Below are positions 48,401 through 55,322 of a stretch of DNA of 64,000 nucleotides, in pieces (position 1 is the stretch's first letter; each line of letters starts with the position of its first letter). Origin of the DNA: Tiliqua scincoides (taxonomy: Eukaryota; Chordata; Lepidosauria; Squamata; Scincidae). The notes below the pieces were generated by a model. That model did no database searches. It was not told the DNA's origin and was given only the letters and a program-made list of their open reading frames with translations. The stretch lies in assembly GCF_035046505.1 (NCBI RefSeq), contig NC_089822.1:87155659-87219658 (forward strand), read 5' to 3'. A program made the translations under genes and the position numbers.

Positions 48401-51400
48401 GGCCATTCCTCACTGGCCTGACCCTGACATGTTTCAAACAGCTATCTGCTTATCTATTCAACATTCTTTCTGTCTGGTCTCATTAATCACTGTGAGCCTT
48501 CTATCATCCTCTGTTAAACCTTTTATCTTTCCTTTATTCCCTTTATGTGATCTGTATAGTGGTATAATTTCATTTATTTAATTCAGAACAAACTAAACTC
48601 TTATTGTACAAAAGGATTCTCTTTTAGAACTCTTTTCTTATTTAAAACAAATATAATTTCCCTCTGTGTCAGCTTAGAGGTTCTCATTATGTTTTGCTGG
48701 CTTATCAGGGACTCTCTGGCATGTCCCTGCTTATCTCTGCAGATGTCTGTATCTTGGAAAGCTCTATTTTAATTAGCAACAGATTTACTGTCTTTGCCAA
48801 GGCTGTCAACTGTCTTATCTAATGTTGCTAGTTTTCCCTCATTAAAAATGTCTCTAACCTATATATAACCTTTGGTTATCTGTTCTTGGTGCCAAGAGAT
48901 ATAATTTATTATTACAAGTGCATCCTGGCTACTCCCTATATGTTGTAAATCTGTCTATGAGCTGTAATCTAATCTCACTTTAACTTGTATATTTCTCAGT
49001 TCCAATTAAGCAGGACCTTGAGTCTACAGAGTGCCTAAGATAAGACTCTTGAGGAGTAACTCTATACCACATTCCTCCTTGTTAGACTCATTAACTTTGC
49101 TACATCTGCTTCTCCAAGGTTGCAGCTGAATTACAATTTCCAAACTTGTGGCTTTAAGTAAAACTTAATAGTTTTCCCCTTTCTGTGTATTTCATGCTTT
49201 GATCAAACTATTTTATCAGCTAAAATTTACTTCTGAAACTGCATCCCTACATACATGTGTTAGTTACACTCTATAACTATTAACTATTAAAATATTGAAG
49301 AATATTTGGCACTTCTGTGATATGTTGCTTTGGTGTAATACTCTCTCAGTATTCATAACACTGTCCTGAAATTTAAAAGTTTTAGAAGTCCAAAAAGTTT
49401 TTTTTCCTCTCTGATTCAAGGAAGCCTGAATGTAAAAATCCCCTTTTCCTTTTTAATTCTCTGCTCACTTGTTTTGACATTCAAGCTTGGGAGTGTATTT
49501 TTGATTTAAAATGAAACTAATCTGTTCGGCTTAGTTTCATTTATCATACTACCAATTAGCCTCAGATGTAAATTCCAGCCTCACACTCCCTTTTTGAACC
49601 TCATCTGATGCTTTGACAGCTTTAGCTAGAAACATTCCTTGATTTACAGCCTGTCTCTGTTAAAGCTGCTTGAGGCTGAGAGAAAGCAAAATGGATTTTT
49701 GTAAACATTTGAACATTTTCCCTATTAAGCTGCTAAGCATATGAACATTTTCCCCTATTCCTTAAACATTATTTGTTTGTGAAATGCTAAACACATAAAC
49801 ATAACATTTTGTTTTAAACTAATTTAACTATGAACATCCATAAACATAATGGCTTATGGCTTTCATTGCCTTGCCTCAGGGGATGCTGGCAGAGGGAATG
49901 CCAGGTTTGCAATGCGAAGTTGATTTCCTTCGGAAAGCAGAACTTCATATACATACTTACTTCCCATAAATATAGGCTCTTGAGAGGGACTGTGGGAGGC
50001 ACATAATAGACTCTATCATAAAGCAGAAAATGTTGCATATTCTTCCTAGGGGAAAAAAATCATACCACAAATGTATTAATGCATTTCTATCCCATCATGA
50101 AATGCACAATGGCGTAAGTAGAGTCTCAAGCCACCCTTCCAGACACTGTCTAAACCTAGACCTGCTTAGCTTCAGCAAGGTGATTGTGAACACAGTTCTA
50201 TACATGTTTAGACAGAAGCAAGTTGATTGAGTTCTTAGATGGGATTTACTCCCAGATAAGTGTGCACAGATTCCAGTGTATATCATGTGCCCTCAGGCCA
50301 TGCCTTGGGATGAGACATTTAAGGAGTTCTTCTCATAGGTCTCTGAATAATGGGGAATGCATTTCTTTGCTCCGGATGAGCTCTGGGGTGAGTGTGGGCT
50401 TATTCTTTCATTTGAAAATACACTTTTTTGGTAGAAAATACACTGAAGATCACACAAATAGTCCTTGCTCTATACATGCTTGCGACTGTGTCATTGCTGG
50501 TGGATTTGCCATCTCGTGTCTAGGTAAGTATTAATTAAATGTAGGGCCCAGTTCATCATGCCAAATGATGGTTTAATTGTGATTCCATTTGATATCTTGG
50601 GTATAAATGTTTACACATGAGTAGAGAAATTCTAGTTCTAATCTGGATTCAGAACAAGCCAGGATTTGCCATGACATCCCAACTCTGGCTGGGATCCCCA
50701 GCTTCAAATCCTGACTTTTTTTTTGCAAATTCTGTTTACTGTAGAATGAACCAGAATTTGCTGGGTTCAGTCTACATGGCAAATCCTGCCTTATTCTAAA
50801 CAGAATTGAAAGGAGAATCCTCTCTTCCCTATGCATGGGGTGTACCTCAGGCTCAGGGATATCATGTGAAAACTATGGTTGTGTATGGTCTGAAAAAGAC
50901 CATGCATTCATGCCATCATTTTCCCCTGACTGCTAGGGTTTTTGCTTCTACAAGACAGAATGCTCATCTGCATCAGGGGCAGAGAGAGAATCTGAAACTC
51001 TCATTTTCAATGAACTCTGTAAATTCAGGAATATCTGATTGAATCACTATGGCAATTGTTGACTATGGGTTCAGTGCATAAAAAGATACCTACTAAAACC
51101 ACATTTATATTCATAGCACATAAGAAGAGAGTTAAACATGTTGATTGTCATTAATTTCACAGAAATTTGTGTGCCTAATTTCTATACTCTCATGTGGGTT
51201 GAAGATTAATCATACAGATTAATAATTGTGAAGTCCACATATTATTTGGGTTAGATGGTGAATGTGGCTCTGCCCATTCAACAAGAGTTTAGCAAATGAA
51301 CATATATTTTTTAAAGCACGTTAGGGTGCAATCCTACCCTGTGCTGGAACAGGCAAGCCAGGAAGTTTGCACTGTATCCAGCCAGGAAAGTGGCTAAGCC

Positions 51401-54400
51401 AGAGGCAAGGGGAAACTTTTCCCCTTACCTGTGGGAAAGGTGCCCTTGCCCTTATGGGTCTCCTCGGACTTGCGCAACCTCTTGAGGTGGCACAAGTCGG
51501 AGGAGAGTGGAGTGGCTTGAAGCCGCTCTGATCTCCCTGGGAATGGGGGTTGGGATCTGGCATAACTGCCAGATCCCAGCCCCACCTCCCGCTCCCCTCC
51601 CATCCACCCCTGGGGCCACCCACCCTCCCCCCGCCCAGGAACGCCTCCCTCCTCCCCGCCTACCTCAGAGCTTTGCGTCAGCCCAGCTCGGCCGATGCAA
51701 AGTTTGGTGCCTCCGTCGGCACTGAGACTTGTTCCAGCCTCTGCAGGCTAGCGCGCCTCTGAGCACCGGCCTAGCCAACTCCTGAGGAGGTGCAAGCATG
51801 CCTTACAGCACATTTGCAACCCTCCTGGGCTGGCGCAAGGGACTTGCTCTAGCCAATGAAGGGCAGGATTGCGCCTTCAATTCTGCAAACATTATAGTCT
51901 AAAAATAAAGGTGTAAACTGGTATAGATTATGAATTTGGAGCTGTCATATTTTTTTTTGTAATGCTGACTCCCAAAAATCCAATTAGGATGGTTGAAGCA
52001 CTAATATGGAATTCCACTGACCACATATACAGTGATGGTCCTGCCAAACTCACCAGGATAGCTTCCTTCCTTCCTCCCTTGCCAGCACAACTGGCTCTTT
52101 GCGCACTTTCCATGCGTGCTTTTGTCAACTAGCTGCCTTCTTCCCATTTTTCTGGACCTGCAAGACATTCTGGTGTGTTACAGGGCTGCCACATGACATT
52201 CAGGGGCATGACCCAGCTGCCATTAGCTGATGGATGTGTCTAATGACGGAGGTTTTCAGAACATATCCCTGTTAAGCATACCAATTTAGGAACTTGGCTG
52301 AATGGAGTTGAGAATCTCTGCTGCAGCAGCTCTGTACTCTGCCACTGGGACTTAAAGGCAGGCAGGCAGGCAGGCAGGCAGACAGAGGTTTCTCTGCTAA
52401 TGCCTCAGATACCATGCTGAACATAGTGTCCCAAACTGGACACGTGCAAAAATATACAATGTAGTCCCATGTGTGTGGGGTAAGGAACTTTTTTTTTCTT
52501 TTATGGGTGAGCCACAACTATGGTGGGGATAGGTGGCATTAGTGCTTGGCTCCATTGTGGTTTTGATCCTGATTGTGGGCCCCCTTGCACATTAATTTTA
52601 ATTAAGAATTTCTTATCCCTGAAAGCCATTGAAGGTTATTGAAAACTAATAATAGCATGAGGACCATTAGGACCAAATTTATACAGGCAAAATACTAATG
52701 TTCTCTACAGTTTCTGCAGTTTCACTGCTGCAGTTTCACTAACTTTTGCGGCCCTTCTGCACATTATTAATTTTTTTAAAAATATCTCCCTCCCTTCCCT
52801 CCTACTAGTTGAGAATCTGGGCACCTGTTTAGTCCTCAGGAAGCAAAGTTACAACATACACACCTAGCAAGCTGTTTTGTGCTGGCAGACATGAGCTTTC
52901 GAGTGACAAACTGGTTGTGCTGCAGCTGGACCCATCTGCAGTTTCTCCTCGGTTCATAACATGCCCTCCTCCTGCCAAAGACATGTCATCTCATTACCCA
53001 AAGATCAGCAATACCCAGTTTCATGAGTTTCTGTCTGGATTTCTAATGTGCCTTGTCTGTGAAATGTACCAGCTTCTTCTGCTTCAACCGTCCCTTTGCT
53101 CCTTCTTCTTTGTTGTTACGCCTGTGACCAAAGGCACCTTGACTGAGTGAACTCTTAGGAAGGGGGCAGACGTTGTGCTCTAGTACTATTATACTTTAAA
53201 ATTGGGCTCTAGTACTATTCATTTGCTTAGCAACAATTAATTGTGCACTTTCTGATGAAAGTGTGAAACTTGGTACTTATACCTAAGAAGCTCAACTTCT
53301 GCTAGGGGAGGCATTCCTTATATTCTCAGAAGTAAATCTCACTGAGTTCAATGGTGCTTACTGCTAAGTAGGTAAACTTTTCATATATGGCCAATCCACT
53401 GGTGGAATGTGCATTCTGCCAGTGGAGACTGCCTTATGGCAGTTGTAAAATAATCTCCAGCAGCACAAGAAGTCACATGTTGCCAGAGTGCTGGTGGAGA
53501 GGCCGCAGCAGCCCCATGCATAGCAAAGACTCAGGATCAGTCCACCGACTCGGGTAAGTTGGCAGGGGATGGTGGAATGGGGTGGTGATGGGGACAGGGA
53601 GGAGAGTAGATTAGGTCCAGGAAAGGAGCAGATTTGCCAGCAGCAGTAGCCACCCAAAAAAACCTCCTTTCTGAACCAAATCCTGCAGCCTGGATTCACA
53701 TGGAACTGGGTCCACATGGGTGCCAGCAATTTTAATGGTACAGGTCCAAGCAGAGTCCTCCGCACCTCAAAGGCTTAATCCTGGGCAAGGGAACAAATGT
53801 TCAAACAAACAAGCATGTTTAATCAGAAGTAGATTCCACTGGATTCAATGGGACTTACTCCCAAATAAGTGTGTTTAGGATTGCAACTATATACACACAC
53901 AATTATAAGGATGGATGGCATATGTATGCAAATATAAAATACTAATTTTTTTTATATAGAAACAGCAGCAGAAAGGAAAGGATTCGGTATTTTAAAGGAA
54001 GTAGTTATACTCATGTGTTTTCCTTAAGTGATGTGATAGGTAGGTATTTTCTACCTGGGTATCTGTACTGTTCAAAGCATATATTAGGAAACTGCTAAAT
54101 GAACAGGTCTGAGGAGCCATGATAAAACTGGAACACTGCCTAGTTCTTACACAACAAGCTGCCTAGTTCTTACACAACCATTCATCTATAGTAGTGGTTC
54201 CCAAACTGTGGGTCGAGACCCACCAGTGGGCTGCGACCTGATCTTTTGTGGATCATGAATCAGACAAGCTGATAGCAGACAGAAAACATATTGAGCCCTA
54301 TGAAAACCAAAACAGAGAAGCATGTGCTCATTTACTCATGAGTAGGTGATGCTACTTGGTGCAAGGGGGACTGCAAAGGCCACCAGAATGGTCCAGATCC

Positions 54401-55264
54401 AATGAACATGGAGCTCAACAATGAGCTCTCCTCCTCCCCCCCCCCCCAATAGTAAAAAGAATTTAAAACAGGCATGAGTGGCTGGTAATGTAAAACTTTT
54501 TTTTTAAGTCTCATAAAGCAAAGTGGGTCCTGATAGAGTATGGTAGGGGTGTCCAAACCCCGGCCCTGGGGCCACTTGCAGCCCTCAAGGCCTCTCCATC
54601 CAGCCCTCAGGGAGTGCCCAGTCTCCAATGAGCCTCTGGCCCTCCGGAGATTTGTTGGAGCCCGCACTGGCACAATGCAACTGCTCTCAGTGTGAGGGCG
54701 ACTGATTGACCTCTCATGTGAGCTGTGGGATGAGGGCTTCCTCCACTGCTTGCTGTTTCACGACTGTGATGCAGTAGCGGCAGCAAAGGAAAGGCTAGCC
54801 TTGCTTTGTGCAAGGCCTTTTATAGGCCTTGAGCTATTGCAAGACCTTCATTCAATCATATAAGTTCATCTTTAATATATTCATTTATGTAAATCTATGT
54901 AAATCTATTCAAATTTTAAATGTAAATTAATTCTTTTTTTCCCTGGCCCCCGACACAGCATCAGAGAGATGATGTGGCCCTCCTGCCAAAAACTTTGGAC
55001 ACCCCTGGAGTATGGTTTTGAAAAGTGGTCTCAGTGCTAAAAAGTTTTGAGAACCACTGATCTACGGGGTAAGCTGACTCTTTCATTGAATCTGTATTGT
55101 ATCATGACAAACCTTTGAAAAATGCGTTTGACCAGGACATGAGCTTCATGTATTGCATTTTATCCTCCCCCCCCCCACACACACACTTAACAAAAGAAAC
55201 TAAAGGCTACATATTTCTTAAACTTACTCTTGTTTTGTTGTCCCTCTTCAGTACTTGAAGTCAT
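21448..55264 (-). CDS. SUN-domain protein, SUN3/SUN4(SPAG4)/SUN5-like (ten coding exons)
   Basis: CDS is complement(join(21448..21591, 23462..23551, 25017..25184, 26233..26348, 33326..33410, 37852..38011, 41720..41751, 44445..44497, 46182..46250, 55228..55264)). It is 954 bp and 317 residues; each junction is GT/AG and every phase agrees. A short N-terminal tail is followed by one membrane helix (about 24-41, [17 protein letters not shown]), a coiled coil (about 53-117) and a SUN domain (about 145-310). The domain shows [42 protein letters not shown] and [20 protein letters not shown]. Cys192 (GNCWAF) and Cys295 (FTCIYR) match the SUN2 disulfide pair. SUN proteins sit in the inner nuclear membrane and bind KASH peptides (LINC complex). 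Similarity to SUN3, SPAG4 and SUN5 is mixed, so I give no symbol; those paralogues are testis-biased. More 5' exons are possible. Confidence 0.85.
21681..22345. mobile_element. hAT-type element with a nested MITE
   Basis: The ends are GTTTGGTTTCCCAAACT and GCGAACCACTG. The flanks TTCTAACT / TTCTATCA are a degenerate 8-bp duplication with TA at the centre. A Harbinger-like MITE (about 22,006-22,184) sits inside. It lies in the last intron of the SUN-domain gene. Confidence 0.65.
22006..22184. mobile_element. Harbinger-like MITE nested in a hAT element
   Basis: It begins GAGTGCAATCCTAACC and ends GGTTAGGATTTGGGCC, flanked by TTA on both sides. The core has GGGAACAAACATTCCCTTACC. Confidence 0.65.
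23189..23350. mobile_element. Harbinger-like MITE
   Basis: It begins GGGCCCAATCCTACCCAATT after a TAA; the right end is eroded to AGTTGGATAG. It is about 110 bp from the 90-bp SUN exon. Confidence 0.55.
24656..24943. mobile_element. hAT-type MITE with perfect 8-bp duplication
   Basis: It starts CAGTGGTTCTGAAACTG and ends near GATAAGCACTA. It is flanked on both sides by CCCTAGAT (24648-24655 and 24944-24951). Confidence 0.75.
25533..26008. mobile_element. GC-rich inverted-repeat element
   Basis: It runs from CACAATCCTATCCTGCGCTGG to GGGTTGGATTGCACCC. It is closely related to 51,326-51,876, sharing AGAGGCAAGGGGAAAC, TTTCCCCTTAC and GATCCCAGCCCCACCTCC. Confidence 0.6.
26691..27153. mobile_element. 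hAT-type element (GGGGTGTCCAAACC family)
   Basis: It starts CAGGGGTGCCCAAACC and ends ACTTTATAGACACCCTG. The flanks CCTTGGAA / CCTTAGAA are an 8-bp duplication with one mismatch. It is a close relative of 54,544-55,007. Confidence 0.75.
27308..27801 (+). repeat. 5' LTR of the copia element
   Basis: It begins TGTTAGC and ends TTAACA, and is repeated at 31812-32136. The primer-binding site follows directly. Confidence 0.9.
31812..32136 (+). repeat. 3' LTR of the copia element
   Basis: Same ends as the 5' LTR, but shorter. A purine-rich tract (AAGGAGGAGAA) precedes it, as expected for plus-strand priming. Confidence 0.9.
32320..32492. mobile_element. Harbinger-like MITE
   Basis: The ends GGGCCTAAACCTATCCAG and TTGGATAGGATTGGGCCT are inverted repeats; the core has GGGAACAAATATTTCCTTTCC. 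Confidence 0.6.
33510..33735. repeat. hAT-type fragment followed by AT-rich palindromic tract
   Basis: The sequence GCAGTGGTACTCAAACTTTT with a GTGACATCATT core is half of a hAT-type MITE. It is followed (about 33,635-33,735) by a dense run of TATTAAATATA-type repeats that can fold on themselves. Confidence 0.5.
34028..34327. mobile_element. hAT-type element, third copy of the GGGGTGTCCAAACC family
   Basis: It starts near GGAGGTTCTCCAAACC and ends AAGTTTGGAGACCTG. The interior shares CATCTAAGTTC and TTTTTTTCTGGCCC phrases with the 26.7- and 54.5-kb copies. It is more diverged than they are. Confidence 0.6.
34815..34979 (+). mobile_element. L2 LINE, 5' part of a split copy
   Basis: It contains L2 RT-end coding (..DYCNTLYM) and continues at 36,735 after an inserted LINE. 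The last ten bases, ACTGTACATG, are the target duplication. Confidence 0.65.
34980..36734 (+). mobile_element. Non-LTR LINE: reverse transcriptase with C-terminal Cys/His motif, 5'-truncated
   Basis: An open frame of about 506 codons (35119-36639, extending open upstream) encodes a [44 protein letters not shown], then [19 protein letters not shown] and [14 protein letters not shown]. It closes with [12 protein letters not shown] just after a Gln/Arg-rich stretch. No endonuclease is present. The clade is uncertain (RTE-like by motifs). It is flanked by ACTGTACATG on both sides. A 39-bp tandem duplication (34979-35017, 35018-35056) sits at the 5' edge. The 3' tail is TCGAGACTGAAGGTTGCCAA. Confidence 0.85.
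36735..37290 (+). mobile_element. L2 LINE, 3' part of a split copy
   Basis: It resumes the L2 frame with [20 protein letters not shown], then [19 protein letters not shown], and runs into the L2 3' end (TTTAGACAAGCCTTCTGAGT). It completes the element interrupted at 34,979. Confidence 0.7.
37394..37715 (+). repeat. Unclassified repeat, copy 1
   Basis: It shares long phrases with 40,138-40,466: GGGGAAGGGAGGGGTCC, GAGAGAAGGATTGATGGATT, TTTTCCCCTTCTCCAGGGAT, GGGGCCATTCGTGTTGAGTC. It ends in a TATAAATAGGCTGGACCTGT phrase. I do not recognise the family. Confidence 0.7.
38250..38430. mobile_element. Harbinger-like MITE with TTA duplication
   Basis: The ends GGGCCCAATCTTATCCAAAT and TTTGATAGGATTGGGCTC are flanked by TTA on both sides. 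The core has GGGAACAAATGTTCCCTTAC. Confidence 0.7.
38484..38583 (+). repeat. Inverted 100-bp duplication, arm 1
   Basis: This stretch is the reverse complement of 40018-40117 with two mismatches in 100 bases. The spacer is 1,434 bp. Confidence 0.9.
38982..39535. mobile_element. GC-rich inverted-repeat element
   Basis: It runs from GGGCCCGATCCTGAGCCC to GCTCAGGATTGGGCTCC. The inside has a short internal duplication (AGCGCTGGCATTTGTGAGCC / CACGTTTGCGAGCTC). Confidence 0.5.
39680..39985 (-). mobile_element. L2 LINE 3' end
   Basis: A (TTA)n run, then TTTTTACCCCACCTTTCTCT and GGACTCAAGGAGGCTTACAA, then phrases with TTTAAAAACAGTTAAAAACA; read on the minus strand this is the L2 3' UTR and tail. 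Confidence 0.65.
40018..40117 (-). repeat. Inverted 100-bp duplication, arm 2
   Basis: Reverse complement of 38484-38583 with 98 of 100 bases matching. It lies between the L2 fragment and the unclassified repeat inside the hAT-type element. Confidence 0.9.
40138..40466 (+). repeat. Unclassified repeat, copy 2
   Basis: Same orientation as copy 1 at 37,394 and similar over the whole length. The left end differs by a short GAAATGCTTA tandem duplication. Confidence 0.7.
40808..41036. mobile_element. hAT-type MITE (TTTTCAACC family)
   Basis: It starts CGGCAATTTTCAACC and ends GTTGAAAATCACTG. The flanks TGCCAGAG / TGCTAAAG look like a decayed 8-bp duplication. Confidence 0.65.
41312..41508 (+). 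mobile_element. LINE 3' end, second copy
   Basis: It matches 36,548-36,730 and preserves more of the C-terminal motif ([20 protein letters not shown]), a CCHH-like finger. It ends GGTTGCCAACTACTACTAC. Confidence 0.75.
42280..42405 (+). mobile_element. MIR/L2-type SINE tail
   Basis: TGTAAGCCCTTTCGGGCAGG, then CTGCTTTGAAAACC, then TATTATATAAATATTC with (AAT)n. This is the usual 3' end of an L2-tailed SINE. Confidence 0.6.
42961..43188. mobile_element. hAT-type MITE (TTTTCAACC family) nested in another repeat
   Basis: It starts CAGCCATTTTCAACC and ends GGTTGAAAATCACTG, with flanks ATCTAGTG / ATCTAGGG. The surrounding unit (about 42,722-43,283) has its own inverted ends (GGCGTTGCTGGGG.. / ..CCCTAGTGATATAAC), so this copy inserted into an older repeat. 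Confidence 0.7.
43701..43791. mobile_element. Short palindromic element (GCAATCCTA family)
   Basis: It starts GGCTGCAACCCTATACAC and ends GCATAGGATTGCA; the ends are complementary. Confidence 0.65.
43982..44375. mobile_element. hAT-type MITE with perfect 8-bp duplication
   Basis: It starts CAGTGGCTCCCAACCTTTAG and ends CAGGTTGGGAACCGGTG, flanked by CCCTAGAT on both sides (43974-43981, 44376-44383). The interior has a GGACCAATGGG(AC/TC) tandem motif. It is 69 bp from a SUN exon. Confidence 0.85.
45743..45840 (-). mobile_element. LINE 3' end, third copy
   Basis: The reverse complement matches the tail of the 35-kb LINE (GAATTGGCCTTTTCAGCCAC to ACTATAGTCTC-type end). It lies 340 bp from the membrane-helix exon of the SUN gene. 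Confidence 0.7.
46543..46702. mobile_element. Harbinger-like MITE, best-preserved copy
   Basis: The termini GGGCCCAATCCTATCCAATT and GTTGGATAGGATTGGGCCC are nearly perfect inverted repeats about 17-19 bp long. ACA flanks both sides. Confidence 0.7.
46950..47362. mobile_element. GC-rich inverted-repeat element
   Basis: It starts GCAGAATCCAAAGGTGCTC and ends CAGGTTAGGACTGGGCTGCC. It resembles the 14.3-, 25.5- and 51.3-kb elements in GC content and ends. Confidence 0.4.
47730..47890. mobile_element. Harbinger-like MITE, eroded copy
   Basis: It keeps GAGGAGGCCTCCATGACTGC and AGTTGGCACA from the core and ends in TTTAGGACTGGGCTC; the left end is not clear. Confidence 0.5.
48035..49800 (-). mobile_element. 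Retrovirus-like LTR fossil with a short internal remnant
   Basis: The LTR is 48035-49071 on the minus strand (about 1.04 kb, starts TGTGGTAT, ends GCAACA). It has a TATA-like AATATAAAGG (about 48,215) and AATAAAGC (about 48,098) in the right order for U3-R-U5. A purine tract (AAGGAGGAA) adjoins its start, as next to a 3' LTR. A-rich internal-type DNA goes on to about 49.8 kb. No partner LTR or coding region is seen, so the element is broken and mostly lost. The family is uncertain, and with one LTR its age cannot be judged from LTR divergence. Confidence 0.6.
50640..50815. mobile_element. Inverted-repeat element, unclassified
   Basis: The arms AAGCCAGGATTTGCCAT and ATGGCAAATCCTGCCTT are inverted repeats about 100 bp apart, with further pairing outward (TTCAGAAC / GTTTAGAA). 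Confidence 0.5.
51326..51876. mobile_element. GC-rich inverted-repeat element
   Basis: It runs from GGGTGCAATCCTACCCTGTG to GGGCAGGATTGCGCC. It is the partner of 25,533-26,008, and TTA precedes it. Confidence 0.65.
52362..52382. repeat. (GCAG)n microsatellite
   Basis: Five uninterrupted tetranucleotide units. Confidence 0.8.
53811..53886. mobile_element. Short palindromic element (GCAATCCTA family)
   Basis: AAGCATGTTTAATCAGAAG, then CAATGGGACTTACTCCCAAA, then TTTAGGATTGCAAC. The left end is trimmed. Confidence 0.6.
54192..55059. mobile_element. hAT-type element interrupted by another hAT-type element
   Basis: The outer ends are TAGTGGTTCCCAAACT and GAGAACCACTG, with flanks ATCTATAG / ATCTACGG. 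The inner insertion occupies 54,544-55,007. It ends about 170 bp before the 5'-most SUN exon. Confidence 0.75.
54544..55007. mobile_element. hAT-type element (GGGGTGTCCAAACC family), nested
   Basis: The ends AGGGGTGTCCAAA / TTTGGACACCCCT are perfect inverted repeats. A perfect 8-bp duplication GAGTATGG flanks it (54536-54543, 55008-55015). Confidence 0.9.
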
Positions 55265-55322
55265 ATTGCTGGATGAGCTACTTTGGATTCCACAGCCTTG
55301 TGTCACATTTGGCAAGGGCCAC
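55228..55322 (-). CDS. 5'-most exon found for the SUN-domain gene
   Basis: The exon has a good acceptor (TTCCATCTTTCAG) at its upstream side and an A|GTAAGT donor. One frame is open across all 95 bp; its in-frame ATG at 55264 gives [12 protein letters not shown], which continues in frame into the membrane-helix exon if that exon starts at 46250. The reading frame is open upstream of the ATG too, so a longer N terminus from an exon beyond 55.3 kb cannot be excluded. A simpler alternative is initiation at the MEKCSRTLK methionine in the 46.2-kb exon. Confidence 0.5.

Noticed and set aside
48165-48581. 138-codon plus-strand open frame with hydrophobic segments
   Set aside because: It lies within the LTR fossil, on the opposite strand, and matches nothing I know.
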